A stretch of 64,000 nt of DNA from the NCBI RefSeq assembly GCF_900110225.1, contig NZ_FOCW01000004.1:79545-143544 (forward strand). Direction: 5' to 3'. This document shows positions 31,161-41,567 of the stretch, piece after piece (within the stretch, counting starts at the first letter, position 1; each line of letters starts with the position of its first letter). Origin of the DNA: Allobrachymonas denitrificans DSM 15123 (GTDB lineage Bacteria; Pseudomonadota; Gammaproteobacteria; Burkholderiales; Burkholderiaceae_C). The position numbers and the translations under genes were made by a program. The notes under the pieces were generated by a model. That model did no database searches, was not told the origin of the DNA, and worked only from the letters and a program-made list of their open reading frames with translations.

Positions 31161-32255
31161 TCAGCCGAGACGGGCCACGTCCGGCGTATCCACCTGCACA
31201 TCTGCACACTGGGCGCGATGGCGCAGCGCATGCTCCATCACCACCAGCGCCAGCAGCGCCTCGGCAATCGGCGTGGCGCGGATGCCCACACAGGGGTCGT
31301 GCCGGCCCTTGGTCTGCACCACGGTCGGGTTGCCGTGCAGGTCGATGGAATCGCGCGGCGTCATGATGGAACTGGTCGGCTTGATCGCGATGCTCACTTC
31401 CAGATCCTGCCCGCTGCTGATGCCGCCGAGGATGCCGCCGGCATGGTTGCTGGCAAAGCCCTGCGGCGTTGGCGAATCGCCGTGGTAGCTGCCTTTCTGC
31501 GCCACCGTGGCAAAGCCGTCGCCAATCTCCACACCCTTGACGGCATTCAGGCCCATCATGGCGTGCGCGATGTCGGCGTCGAGCCGGTCGTAGATCGGCT
31601 CGCCCAGGCCCACCGGCACGCGGGTGGCCGTCACGCGCAGTTTGGCGCCGCAGCTGTCACCGGCCTTGCGCAGGCTGTCCATGTAGGCCTCCAGCGCGCT
31701 CACGTCGGCGCAGGGGGCAAAGAACGGGTTGTCGGGCACATGTTCCCAGCCCTCGAAGGGGATCGGCAGCTCGCCCAGTTGCGTCATGCAGCCGCGGAAT
31801 TCCATGCCGAACTTTTCCTTCAGCCATTTCTTGGCCACCGCGCCGGCAGCCACGGTCGGAGCCGTCAGGCGAGCGGACGAGCGCCCGCCGCCGCGCGGAT
31901 CGCGGATGCCGAACTTGTGCCAGTAGCCGTAGTCGGCATGGCCGGGGCGGAAGGTCTGCAGGATCTCGCCATAGTCCTTGCTGCGCTGGTCGGTGTTGCG
32001 GATCAGCAGGCAGATCGGGGTGCCGGTGGTGCGGCCCTCGTACACGCCGGAGAGGATTTCCACCTGGTCCGCCTCGGCGCGCTGCGTCACGTGGCGGCTG
32101 GTGCCGGGACGGCGCCGGTCCAGATCGGGCTGGATGTCTGCCGCCGACAGCAGCATGCCCGGCGGGCAGCCGTCGATCACGCAGCCAATGGCCGGGCCGT
32201 GGGATTCACCAAAATTGGTGACTGCAAACAGGTTTCCTAGGGTATTGCCGCTCAT
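31161..32255 (-). CDS. aroC: Chorismate synthase
   Basis: A 364-residue FMN-dependent enzyme that makes chorismate from EPSP, the last common step of aromatic amino acid synthesis. Signatures seen: [18 protein letters not shown] near the N-terminus, [12 protein letters not shown], the FMN-binding [18 protein letters not shown], and [17 protein letters not shown]. Length is usual. It is divergent from a DUF2214 gene with 51 bp between. Confidence 0.97.
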   Translation of the reverse strand: MSGNTLGNLFAVTNFGESHGPAIGCVIDGCPPGMLLSAADIQPDLDRRRPGTSRHVTQRAEADQVEILSGVYEGRTTGTPICLLIRNTDQRSKDYGEILQTFRPGHADYGYWHKFGIRDPRGGGRSSARLTAPTVAAGAVAKKWLKEKFGMEFRGCMTQLGELPIPFEGWEHVPDNPFFAPCADVSALEAYMDSLRKAGDSCGAKLRVTATRVPVGLGEPIYDRLDADIAHAMMGLNAVKGVEIGDGFATVAQKGSYHGDSPTPQGFASNHAGGILGGISSGQDLEVSIAIKPTSSIMTPRDSIDLHGNPTVVQTKGRHDPCVGIRATPIAEALLALVVMEHALRHRAQCADVQVDTPDVARLG

Positions 32256-32306
32256 TCCGCGATTATCGGGGATAAGCTAGCGGATGCCCTGATTTTTGGA
32301 GTCCCC

Positions 32307-32762
32307 ATGCTCGAAGCCACCCTCGCCTATCTGCATTTCATCGCCATCCTGAGCATGACGGTGTTCCTCGGCTCCGAAGCGGCGCTGTGCCGCACCGAGT
32401 GGATGAACGGCGCCATGCTGCGCCGTCTGGTGCGGGTGGACCTGATCTACCTGACCTTTGCCGTGCTGGTGCTGGCCAGCGGCACGGCGCGCATGGTGTG
32501 GGGGGCCAAGGGGCTGGACTGGTACCTGGCGCAGCCGCTGCTGCACCTGAAAATCACCATCTTCCTGGTGATGCTGTGGCTGTCGGTGCGCCCCACGCTG
32601 CGCTTTCGCCAGTGGGTGCGTGCGCATGAAGCCGATGGCAGCCTGCCGTCCGAGCCGGAAGTGCGGCAGATCCGCCGCCGCATCATGGTGTCCTCGCACC
32701 TGATGCTGCTGATTCCGCTGCCGGCCGTGCTGGTAGCGCGCGGTTTCAACTTCACCTTCTGA
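32307..32762 (+). CDS. DUF2214-family membrane protein
   Basis: A 151-residue protein with four membrane helices (about 3-25, 45-65, 80-98, 128-147) and a cytoplasmic Arg-rich loop. It resembles DUF2214 proteins, sometimes compared with CopD/cytochrome b-like membrane proteins; histidines in the first, third and last helix could bind heme or metal, which is only a guess. It stands alone. Confidence 0.75.
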   Translation: MLEATLAYLHFIAILSMTVFLGSEAALCRTEWMNGAMLRRLVRVDLIYLTFAVLVLASGTARMVWGAKGLDWYLAQPLLHLKITIFLVMLWLSVRPTLRFRQWVRAHEADGSLPSEPEVRQIRRRIMVSSHLMLLIPLPAVLVARGFNFTF

Positions 32763-32973
32763 TCATGCCCCGTTTTTGCCCCATGGCAAACCTGCCCCCC
32801 ATTAACCCTGAGATGGATCAAGAAATATTTCTGTCATCTTGTCTTTTGCGGGGGGTGGCCGCATAGTAGAGACAACGGACGGGCGGTTGTGACGGCAGCC
32901 TCCCGCCGGGCGGTTCCGACCTGCGAGGCGAACCGGAATTGAAGTGCAAGGCCCCAAGGCCAAGGAGGACTTT

Positions 32974-33321
32974 ATGAATCTGACCATCAGTGGACATCAC
33001 CTGGAAGTGACCCCTGCCCTGCGCGACTACGTAACCACCAAGCTTGATCGCATCACCCGTCATTTCGATCAGGTCGTCGACGTTCGCGTTCTGCTATCCA
33101 TCGACAACACCAGCGACAAGGATCGCAAGCAGCGTGCCGAGTGCAATATCCGCGTCAAGGGAAGCGACATCCATGCCGAGAGCAATCAGCAGGACATGTA
33201 CGCTGCCATCGATGACTTGATGGACAAGCTCGATCGCCAGATCATCCGCCACAAGGACAAGCTGACGACGCACAATTCCGAGGCCCAGCGCCGCATGATG
33301 CAGGAAATGCAGCAGCAGTAA
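32974..33321 (+). CDS. hpf: Ribosome hibernation-promoting factor
   Basis: A 115-residue short-type HPF (YhbH) that binds the 30S subunit and silences ribosomes in slow growth. [19 protein letters not shown] at the N-terminus, [15 protein letters not shown] and the [17 protein letters not shown] [19 protein letters not shown] define the S30AE domain. A strong AAGGAGGA stands 8 bp before the ATG at 32974. The order hpf-ptsN-hprK is the usual one in this group, though the gap to ptsN holds a terminator. Confidence 0.94.
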   Translation: MNLTISGHHLEVTPALRDYVTTKLDRITRHFDQVVDVRVLLSIDNTSDKDRKQRAECNIRVKGSDIHAESNQQDMYAAIDDLMDKLDRQIIRHKDKLTTHNSEAQRRMMQEMQQQ

Positions 33322-33341
33322 TCCGGGTCTGATCCAGGATG

Positions 33342-33376
33342 CAGCCTGATGCCGTCGCGTCAGGCTGTTTTGTTTT
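33342..33376 (+). terminator. Rho-independent terminator after hpf
   Basis: CAGCCTGA (33342-33349) pairs with TCAGGCTG (33360-33367), followed by TTTTGTTTTTG. It lies 20 bp after the hpf stop. Confidence 0.85.
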
Positions 33377-33519
33377 TGTCACAGGCCTGGTCGCTCCCCT
33401 CCCTCCCGAAAGCGGCGTTCTGGCGGCCTTGTCCGACAAGGCGTGTCATGCATGACAGGGTTTTCACCGAGCAAAGTTTTACAATGTGTGCATAATCGGG
33501 CAAAGTCTGCATTAACCCA

Positions 33520-33987
33520 ATGAATCGTCTAGCCTCCATCCTGCCAGCCTCACAGGTCGTCGTCGACGTCGACGTCACCAGCAAAAAGCGCGCCTTCGAA
33601 GAAGTCGGCCTGCTGTTCGAAGACCTGCACAACCTGAGCCGTGCCACTATCACCGACAGCCTGTTCGCGCGCGAACGGCTGGGTTCCACCAGTCTTGGTC
33701 ACGGGGTGGCCATTCCGCATGGCCGCATCAAGGGCCTGAAGGCGCCCATGGCGGCGCTGTTCCAGCTGGCACGCCCCATCGGTTTCGACGCACCGGACGA
33801 CAACCCGGTCAGCCTGCTGATCTTCCTGCTGGTACCCGAAACCGCCACGCAGAAGCACCTCGAGATCCTGTCCGAGATCGCCGAAATGCTCAGTGACAGC
33901 GAACTGCGCGAAAAACTGATGACCACGCACGACTCGCTGGCCCTGCACCAGCTGGTGTCGGACTGGCAGTCCATCCACCCGAACTGA
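33520..33987 (+). CDS. ptsN: PTS nitrogen-type enzyme IIA
   Basis: A 155-residue EIIA(Ntr) protein. The phosphorylated histidine stands in GVAIPHGRIKG (His67). PTDELKG-like LLIFLLVPETATQKHLEIL and the overall length fit PtsN. In this group it works in a regulatory phosphotransfer with EINtr and NPr, not in sugar uptake. Next to hprK, whose product phosphorylates HPr/NPr. It has its own upstream region after the hpf terminator. Confidence 0.93.
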   Translation: MNRLASILPASQVVVDVDVTSKKRAFEEVGLLFEDLHNLSRATITDSLFARERLGSTSLGHGVAIPHGRIKGLKAPMAALFQLARPIGFDAPDDNPVSLLIFLLVPETATQKHLEILSEIAEMLSDSELREKLMTTHDSLALHQLVSDWQSIHPN

Positions 33988-34011
33988 CGGCGCGGCTGCG
34001 GACATCGATGA

Positions 34012-34036
34012 GGCGAACCTGCGGGTTCGCCTTTTT
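34012..34036 (+). terminator. Rho-independent terminator after ptsN
   Basis: GGCGAACC-TGCG-GGTTCGCC (34012-34031) followed by five T. It lies 25 bp after the ptsN stop. Confidence 0.9.
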
Positions 34037-34149
34037 CATGGGCGCTTGCCGGCCCGGCGTGCAGCGGGCCGCTGGGTTACATTAGGTGGTGAAGCTGCGG
34101 CCCGGCCAGTCCGGTGCCGTATTTTTCCTGTTTTTGCGTGATTGCCGCC

Positions 34150-35109
34150 ATGAAACACACCGTCATCAGTGCCGACGTGCTGTTCGAAGATTTCCGTACC
34201 ACCCTGCGCTGGCAGTGGCTGGCCGGGCTGGGCGCCTCGGAGCGGCGCTTCGAGGAAGTGGCGGTAATGGAGGCGGCCTCGGGTGCCGACCTGGTTGGCT
34301 ACCTCAACTACATCCACCCCTACCGCGTGCAGGTGCTGGGCGAGCGCGAGGTGCACTACGTGACCAAGGCCACGCCCGAGGATGTGGCACGCCGCATTGC
34401 CCGCATCGTCACGCTGGAGCCGCCGGTGCTGATCGTGGCCGACGGCCAGACGCCGCCCGAGGCATTGCTGCAGATGTGCGAACGGGCGCAGATTCCGCTG
34501 TTTGCCACGGATGAGCGCGCCGCCTACGTGATCGACCTGCTGCGCACCTACCTGTCCAAGCACTTCGCCAACCGCGACACCATGCACGGCGTGTTCCTGG
34601 ACATCCTGGGACTGGGCGTGCTGATCACCGGCGAGTCGGGCCTCGGCAAGAGCGAACTGGGTCTGGAACTGATCACGCGCGGCAATGGTCTGGTGGCTGA
34701 CGATGCGGTGGATTTCTACCGCATCAACCAGACCACCATCGAGGGCCGCTGCCCCGAACTGCTGCAGAACCTGATGGAGGTGCGCGGCATCGGCCTGCTG
34801 GATATCCGCGCCATCTTCGGCGAGATTGCGGTGCGCCGCCGCATGCGCCTGCGGCTGATCGTGCACCTGGTGCGCAAGGAAACGCTGGAACGCGACTACG
34901 AGCGCATGCCGACCGAACCGCTTTACCAGGACGTGCTGGGCGTGCCGATCCGCAAGGCGGTGATCCAGGTGGTGGTGGGCCGCAACATTGCCGTGCTGGT
35001 CGAGGCGGCCGTGCGCAGCACCATCCTGGAGCTGCGCGGCATCAACACCTACGAGGAGTTTGCCGCGCGCCAGAGAGCCGCCATGCTCAGCGGCTTCCAG
35101 GACGACTGA
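34150..35109 (+). CDS. hprK: HPr kinase/phosphorylase
   Basis: A 319-residue bifunctional enzyme that phosphorylates and dephosphorylates a Ser of HPr. The P-loop [14 protein letters not shown] lies at about 161-174, the catalytic His in DTMHGV near 147, and the HprK signature [15 protein letters not shown] near 217. The N-terminal domain has the regulatory beta fold. The ATG at 34150 fits the family start; twelve codons upstream are also open. It follows ptsN but a strong terminator lies between. Confidence 0.95.
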   Translation: MKHTVISADVLFEDFRTTLRWQWLAGLGASERRFEEVAVMEAASGADLVGYLNYIHPYRVQVLGEREVHYVTKATPEDVARRIARIVTLEPPVLIVADGQTPPEALLQMCERAQIPLFATDERAAYVIDLLRTYLSKHFANRDTMHGVFLDILGLGVLITGESGLGKSELGLELITRGNGLVADDAVDFYRINQTTIEGRCPELLQNLMEVRGIGLLDIRAIFGEIAVRRRMRLRLIVHLVRKETLERDYERMPTEPLYQDVLGVPIRKAVIQVVVGRNIAVLVEAAVRSTILELRGINTYEEFAARQRAAMLSGFQDD

Positions 35110-35118
35110 GGGGTGGAT

Positions 35119-35195
35119 GCCCGGCGGGTGCCGGGCGCTTCAGCGTGGCGGCTCCGGGCCAGCCAGCACATCGACGCCCGGCATGCACCGGGCGT
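35119..35195. repeat. Two similar GC-rich hairpins downstream of hprK
   Basis: GCCCGG-N6-CCGGGC (35119-35136) and ACGCCCGG-CATGCA-CCGGGCGT (35174-35195), each followed by a similar stretch ending in CTCCGGG. They could end transcription of both hprK and the convergent symporter gene, though T-runs are short, or be REP-like elements. Confidence 0.5.
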
Positions 35196-35203
35196 TTGCC
35201 GTA

Positions 35204-36619
<1,416 letters not shown>

Positions 36620-36729
36620 GTGCTCCCTTTCGTTATGCTTGTGGCGACCGAAAAATGGGGGGACTATAGGCCGCCTGATGGTATTTGTCTCAAAATGCCG
36701 TCAAACCGGATTGATAATTTTTCACGTTC

Positions 36730-37851
36730 TCAGGCGCTGGCCATGCGCTGGAACAGTCCGCCGGGCAGGCGGCCCACCTCTCCGTCCAGTTCGAGCTCGA
36801 GCAGGCGCGCCTGCAACGTGGCGGTGTCCATGCCGGTGCGTGCCAGCAGGGCGTCCAGGCTGACCGGGTCATAGCCGAGCGCTTCCAGCACGGGGTCGTC
36901 ATGGGTGCGCTGCGGCAGAGCGGGGGCGTCACGCCGCACCAGTCCGGGCCGCAATTCTTCCAGCACATCTTCCGCCGATTCCACCAGCTTGGCGCCCTGG
37001 CGGATCAGCGCATGGCAGCCGCGCGACTGCGGCGAGTGGATGGAGCCGGGAATGGCAAACACTTCCTTGCCCTGCTCGCTGGCCAGCCGTGCCGTGATCA
37101 GCGAGCCGGATTGCGGCGCGGCTTCCACCACCAGCACGCCATGGCTGAGTCCGGCGATGATGCGGTTGCGTTGCGGGAAGTGGTGCGCCAGCGGCGGTGC
37201 GCCCAGCGGACACTCGCTCAGCAGCACGCCGGTTTGTGCGATGCGGTGGGCCAGTTCGCGGTGCTGGCGCGGGTAGACCCGGTCCAGCCCGGTGCCGACC
37301 ACGGCGATGGTGGAGGGGCCGGCGTGCAGCGTGGCATCGAAGCCGCTCAGGGCCCCTTCATGCGCTGCCGCATCCACGCCGAGCGCCAGACCGGACACCA
37401 CCGTCCAGCCCAGATCGGCAAAGGCACGCGCAAACTGGCGCGCATTGATGGCGCCCTGCGGCGTGGGATTGCGGCTGCCCACCATGGCCATGCCCTGGCT
37501 GGCAGCCAGCCGGTCCACCTGGCCGAGCCCATACAGCAGCACGGGCGGGTCGGCCATCTGCAGCAGCGAGGAGGGATAGTCCGGGCTGCCGAGCGTGAGC
37601 AGGCGGCGTTGCAGGCCGTCGTCCTGTTGCAGCCAGGCCCAAGTGGTGTCGATCAGGGCCAGTGTTTCGGGGGCGGGATTGCGCAGGGCCTCGGCCTGGC
37701 GGCTGCTCACGACCTGCTCCAGGGCCGGGCGCGATTGCGCCACGATCTGTTCGGGCAGGCCGAAGGCCGCCAGCAGGCGCCGTGCGCTGTCGGGGCCGAT
37801 GCCATCGGCTTGTACCAGTTGCAGCCAGGCTGCCAGTTCTTCGCGGGTCAT
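36730..37851 (-). CDS. dprA: DNA-processing protein DprA
   Basis: A 373-residue protein that loads RecA on incoming single-stranded DNA in transformation. The extended Rossmann fold is plain: MVGSRNPTPQG, SGLALGVDAAAHEGAL, VVGTGLDRVYPRQHREL, SECPLG, HHFPQRNRIIAGLSHGVLVVEA and SGSLITARLASEQGKEVFA. A C-terminal winged-helix (DML1-like) domain covers about 310-370. Start ATG 37851 overlaps the stop of the upstream gene (ATGA), so they are translated together. Confidence 0.96.
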   Translation of the reverse strand: MTREELAAWLQLVQADGIGPDSARRLLAAFGLPEQIVAQSRPALEQVVSSRQAEALRNPAPETLALIDTTWAWLQQDDGLQRRLLTLGSPDYPSSLLQMADPPVLLYGLGQVDRLAASQGMAMVGSRNPTPQGAINARQFARAFADLGWTVVSGLALGVDAAAHEGALSGFDATLHAGPSTIAVVGTGLDRVYPRQHRELAHRIAQTGVLLSECPLGAPPLAHHFPQRNRIIAGLSHGVLVVEAAPQSGSLITARLASEQGKEVFAIPGSIHSPQSRGCHALIRQGAKLVESAEDVLEELRPGLVRRDAPALPQRTHDDPVLEALGYDPVSLDALLARTGMDTATLQARLLELELDGEVGRLPGGLFQRMASA

Positions 37852-38402
37852 GGGTGGGGACAGGGGAAAGGGGAGTCGCCGGCAGTATCCCGCGAGGCAG
37901 GCACACTGTCCAACGCCAGCAGCAGATCGCCGGGGCGAATGGCATCCGCAGCCTGCACGATGTCGACCATGGCTTGCGGCGTGGCGGCATGCTGCGTTGC
38001 CAGGCGGGCGGTGCCGATCGGCTGGACCAGCACGGTATGCGGACTCGTGGAGGCGGTATTCGCGCTTCGCCAGGCCGAACCGGCCCCGGCTGATGGGGGC
38101 AGTGTGCGCAGGATGCGGTAGTGAACTGCCATGGGCGAAAGACACCCGTCAGCAGGAAGCGAAGCCGGCTCCTGCTTCGGCCACTGCACAAGCACCCGGT
38201 CGCCCGTTGCAAGCAGGCTGCGCATCTCGCTGCCGCTGGCCAGGATGCGCCCAGCACGGGCATGGGTCTCTGCATCCATCCAGAAGGGCGCAGGGCCGGC
38301 ATGGGCTGTTGCCCAGGCGGCCGTCAGCAGGAAGGCACACGGCAAGCGCAGAAGCCGGTGCCTGGCTCGTGTACGGAACAGGGGTGAAATAAATATAGTC
38401 AT
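37848..38402 (-). CDS. Exported protein like the C-terminal part of LysM-family proteins usually upstream of dprA
   Basis: A 184-residue protein with a signal peptide (about 1-35, ending AHAGPAP). The mature part ([21 protein letters not shown], in pieces; [39 protein letters not shown]) resembles the C-terminal region of the LysM peptidoglycan-binding proteins encoded before dprA in many Burkholderiales, but no LysM domain is present. Those relatives, as I recall them, are about twice as long. It overlaps dprA by 4 bp and is divergent from def. Function unknown; the gene is intact, so this looks like a stable short form. Confidence 0.6.
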   Translation of the reverse strand: MTIFISPLFRTRARHRLLRLPCAFLLTAAWATAHAGPAPFWMDAETHARAGRILASGSEMRSLLATGDRVLVQWPKQEPASLPADGCLSPMAVHYRILRTLPPSAGAGSAWRSANTASTSPHTVLVQPIGTARLATQHAATPQAMVDIVQAADAIRPGDLLLALDSVPASRDTAGDSPFPCPHP

Positions 38403-38586
38403 AAAGTATCAATTATGCTGCATTTCCACCGCCAAACAGGAAAAACACACTGAAGCCGACCACTCCACTCACCCGTCTTTGCCGCCCACCCCAACGCGAT
38501 TTCTCGATTCGCGCGAAAATGCAGGGATTCGCGCGCCCGGCGTGGCGCTGCTGCATTCCCGAACCCAACCGTTCCCTCGTATATCC

Positions 38587-39111
38587 ATGGCCCTGCTTCC
38601 CATCCTCGTCTATCCCGATCCCCGCCTCAGCACCGTGGCCAAGCCTGTTGCCGCCGTGGATGACCGTCTGCGCGGCATCATCGCCGACATGTTCGAGACC
38701 ATGTACGAGGCCAAGGGCATCGGCCTGGCGGCCACGCAGGTGGACGTGCACGAGCGTCTTGTGGTGATCGACGTCTCCGAAGAACGCAACGAGCGCCTGG
38801 TGGTGATCAACCCCGAGATCGAGTGGATGAGCGAGGAGCGTATCAAGGGCGACGAGGGCTGCCTGTCGGTGCCCGGCATCTACGACGGCGTGGAGCGTGC
38901 CGAGCGCATCCGCGTGCGCGCACTGGACGAGAATGGCAACAGCCGCGTGATCGAGGCCGAGGGCCTGCTGGCGGTGTGCCTGCAGCACGAAATGGATCAT
39001 CTGGCCGGCAAGGTGTTCGTCGAATACCTGAGCCCGCTCAAGCGCAACCGCATCAAGACCAAGCTGGCCAAGGCGCAGCGCGAGGCCGAGCGCGAAGCGC
39101 GCGCCCAGTAA
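38587..39111 (+). CDS. def: Peptide deformylase
   Basis: A 174-residue metalloenzyme that removes the formyl group from new proteins. All three motifs are present: GIGLAATQ (44-51), EGCLSVP (Cys92 as metal ligand) and QHEMDH (His134 and His138 as ligands, Glu135 catalytic). The Ala/Glu/Arg-rich C-terminal helix is usual. The frame is open 150 codons upstream but the family start is the ATG at 38587. fmt follows after 19 bp. Confidence 0.96.
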   Translation: MALLPILVYPDPRLSTVAKPVAAVDDRLRGIIADMFETMYEAKGIGLAATQVDVHERLVVIDVSEERNERLVVINPEIEWMSEERIKGDEGCLSVPGIYDGVERAERIRVRALDENGNSRVIEAEGLLAVCLQHEMDHLAGKVFVEYLSPLKRNRIKTKLAKAQREAEREARAQ

Positions 39112-39130
39112 CCCGGCAAAGGCAGTTCCC

Positions 39131-40219
39131 ATGAAAGTCGTTTTCGCCGGCACGCCGGAGTTTGCCCAGGTCGCGCTCGAGCGCCTGCTGGCCGCCGGTT
39201 TCGAGGTGCCGCTGGTGCTGACGCAGCCGGATCGCCCCGCCGGTCGCGGCATGAAGCTGCAGGCCTCGCCCGTCAAGCAGACGGCGCTGGCGCACGGCAT
39301 TCCCGTGGCACAGCCGCTCAGCCTGCGTCTGGACGGCAAGTATCCCGACGATGCCGCTGCCGCGCGCGAGGCGCTGCTGGCGGCACAGCCCGATGTGATG
39401 GTGGTGGCCGCCTACGGCCTGATCCTGCCGCAATGGGTGCTGGACTTGCCGCGCCTGGGTTGCCTCAACATCCACGCCAGCCTGCTGCCCCGCTGGCGCG
39501 GCGCCGCGCCCATCCACCGAGCCATCGAGGCCGGCGATGCGGCCACTGGCATCACCATCATGCAGATGGATGCGGGGCTGGATACCGGCGACATGCTGCT
39601 GGTGGAGCAGCTGCCCATCGCGGCGGATGACACCACCGCCACCCTGCACGACAAGCTCGCCACGCTCGGTGGCCGCCTGATCGTGGAGGCGCTGGAACTG
39701 GCCGCTTGCGGCGGTTTCCGTCCGGTCAGGCAGCCCGAAGCGGGCGTGACCTACGCACACAAGATCGAAAAGGCCGAAGCGCTGGTCGACTGGAACCTGC
39801 CTGCCGAACAGATCGGCCGCCGCGTACGCGCCTTCAACCCTTTCCCGGCGGCGCTCACCCATGCGCGTACGCCGGAAGGCAAGAGCGAACCGGTCAAGAT
39901 CTGGCGTGCGCAAGTGTCCGGCATGCCTGTGCTGGCGGCAGCCCGGCCGGGGGAGGTGCTGGCGCTGGATGCCCAGGGCATCCATGTTGCCTGCGGTAGC
40001 GACAGCGTCCGCAATCCGGAAAGCCTCCTTGCCAACAGTCCGGTCGTCACGGCGCCTGATTCCGAGCCGCGTGGCGACGCCGGGCCGCAGCCCAAGGGCC
40101 AGCGCTCTGCCCTGTGCCTGACCGAACTGCAGCGCGCCGGCGGCAAGCGCCTGCCGGCAGCCGACTGGCTGCGCGGTTTTGCCCTGCCGGTCGGCAGCCT
40201 GCTCGGCGCGCAGGACTGA
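39131..40219 (+). CDS. fmt: Methionyl-tRNA formyltransferase
   Basis: A 362-residue enzyme that formylates initiator Met-tRNA using 10-formyl-THF. N-terminal catalytic domain: [20 protein letters not shown] in parts, [34 protein letters not shown] with the catalytic Asn/His, and [18 protein letters not shown]. The C-terminal OB-like domain ends [21 protein letters not shown]. Between HVACGS and ALCLTEL there is an extra stretch of about 33 residues rich in Ser, Pro and Asp, making the protein longer than the usual 310-330 residues. Operon with def. Confidence 0.95.
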   Translation: MKVVFAGTPEFAQVALERLLAAGFEVPLVLTQPDRPAGRGMKLQASPVKQTALAHGIPVAQPLSLRLDGKYPDDAAAAREALLAAQPDVMVVAAYGLILPQWVLDLPRLGCLNIHASLLPRWRGAAPIHRAIEAGDAATGITIMQMDAGLDTGDMLLVEQLPIAADDTTATLHDKLATLGGRLIVEALELAACGGFRPVRQPEAGVTYAHKIEKAEALVDWNLPAEQIGRRVRAFNPFPAALTHARTPEGKSEPVKIWRAQVSGMPVLAAARPGEVLALDAQGIHVACGSDSVRNPESLLANSPVVTAPDSEPRGDAGPQPKGQRSALCLTELQRAGGKRLPAADWLRGFALPVGSLLGAQD

Positions 40220-40223
40220 CACC

Positions 40224-41051
40224 ATGCCCCCCGCCACTACTGTGCAGGCGCTGCCCCGCGTCCCGGCACCGCGTGACCCGGTGCAGGAGCCGCGCGTGCT
40301 CTCGCTCGCCATGTTGCGCCAGCCGGCGTTCTGGGAGGGCTCGCGTGCCTACCGGCCGCTCTGGCTGGGCATTGCCTCCTGGGGCCTGATGACCGGCGTG
40401 GCCATGACCAACTCCGGCCTCAGCCTGTTCGAAGGCCTGCTGATGACGCTGCTGGTGTTTGCCGGTACGGCACAGCTGGCCGCCATCCCGCTGATCGCGG
40501 CCGGTGCCCCGGTGTGGGTGGTGCTGGCGGCGGCCTTCTGCGTGAACCTGCGTTTTGTCGTCTTCAGCGCCCATCTGCGCGAATATGTGCGGCATCTGCC
40601 GTTCCGCGAGCGCGTGCTGTTTGGCTATCTGTCCGGCGACATCAACTACGTGCTGTTCGTGCAGCGCTATCCGCATCCGTCCGATGAGCCGAAGCTGCGC
40701 GGCGAGCAGATTGCCTGGTATGTCGGCAGCACGGCGACCAACTATGTGGCCTGGTGCACCGCCTGCACGCTGGGCGTGCTGGTGGCGCAGGCGCTGCCGC
40801 TGTCCTGGGGGCTGGGCTTTGCCGGTACGCTGGCCGTGCTCGGCGTGCTGTGCGCCACGCTGGACAACCGCATGCGCATTCTTGCCACCACGCTGGCGGG
40901 CGGCGTGGCGGTGCTGGCCTGGAACCTGCCACTCAAGCTGAACCTGGTGGCCGCCATCGTGGTGTCGGTGGCCGTGTGTCTGGCGCTGGAATACACCGTG
41001 CTGCGCCGCAGCTCGGACGAGCGCGACGCCCGTACGGAGGCGCGCCGATGA
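40224..41051 (+). CDS. azlC: AzlC-family branched-chain amino acid exporter, large subunit
   Basis: A 275-residue membrane protein. After about 45 residues of Pro-rich cytoplasmic leader come eight hydrophobic helices; TNSGLSLFEGLLMTLLVFAGTAQLAA (in parts), VVLAAAFCVNLRFVVFSAHLREY and AWCTACTLGVLVAQALP are AzlC features. With AzlD it exports branched-chain amino acids or similar compounds. It starts 4 bp after fmt and overlaps azlD by 4 bp. Confidence 0.9.
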   Translation: MPPATTVQALPRVPAPRDPVQEPRVLSLAMLRQPAFWEGSRAYRPLWLGIASWGLMTGVAMTNSGLSLFEGLLMTLLVFAGTAQLAAIPLIAAGAPVWVVLAAAFCVNLRFVVFSAHLREYVRHLPFRERVLFGYLSGDINYVLFVQRYPHPSDEPKLRGEQIAWYVGSTATNYVAWCTACTLGVLVAQALPLSWGLGFAGTLAVLGVLCATLDNRMRILATTLAGGVAVLAWNLPLKLNLVAAIVVSVAVCLALEYTVLRRSSDERDARTEARR

Positions 41052-41404
41052 GCCTCGACCCTACCCTGCCCGGCCAGACCGACTGGATCACGCTGCTCAT
41101 CATCCTGGGTCTGACCGTGGTCACCATCGTCTCGCGCAGCCTGTTCTTCCTGTCCAGCCGCGAGCTGCCCATGCCGCGCTGGTTCAAGCGCGGCCTGCAG
41201 TACGCACCGGCGGCGGCGCTCGCCTCCATCGTCATTCCGGCCATCGTGATGACATCCGACAACCAGCTGGCCAGCTGGAACGATGCCCGTCTGTACGGCG
41301 CGCTGGCCGGCGCAGCCTGGTTCTTCTACCGCCGCAGCGTGATGGGCACCATTCTGGTCGGCATGGCCGTGTACCTGCCGCTGCACCTCGGTCTGGGCTG
41401 GTAA
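41048..41404 (+). CDS. azlD: AzlD-family branched-chain amino acid exporter, small subunit
   Basis: A 118-residue protein with four helices and ALPMPRW-like ELPMPRWFKRGLQYAPAAALASIVIP, the AzlD signature. Start overlaps the azlC stop (ATGA). Partner of AzlC; the pair is always needed for export in characterised systems. Confidence 0.88.
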   Translation: MSLDPTLPGQTDWITLLIILGLTVVTIVSRSLFFLSSRELPMPRWFKRGLQYAPAAALASIVIPAIVMTSDNQLASWNDARLYGALAGAAWFFYRRSVMGTILVGMAVYLPLHLGLGW

Positions 41405-41567
41405 TTTCTCCTGCGAACGACCGTGCGAAATACGGGATTGTGCTGACACGCAAATCCGGAAAAAGCCGGTTACACTGCGCTTTCATATTGCTTACGCGGG
41501 TACCGGCCCAGGAGGCTTGGTGCGCGCATGGCAATAGATCCCATATACCCCCTTAGGAGACAACCCC

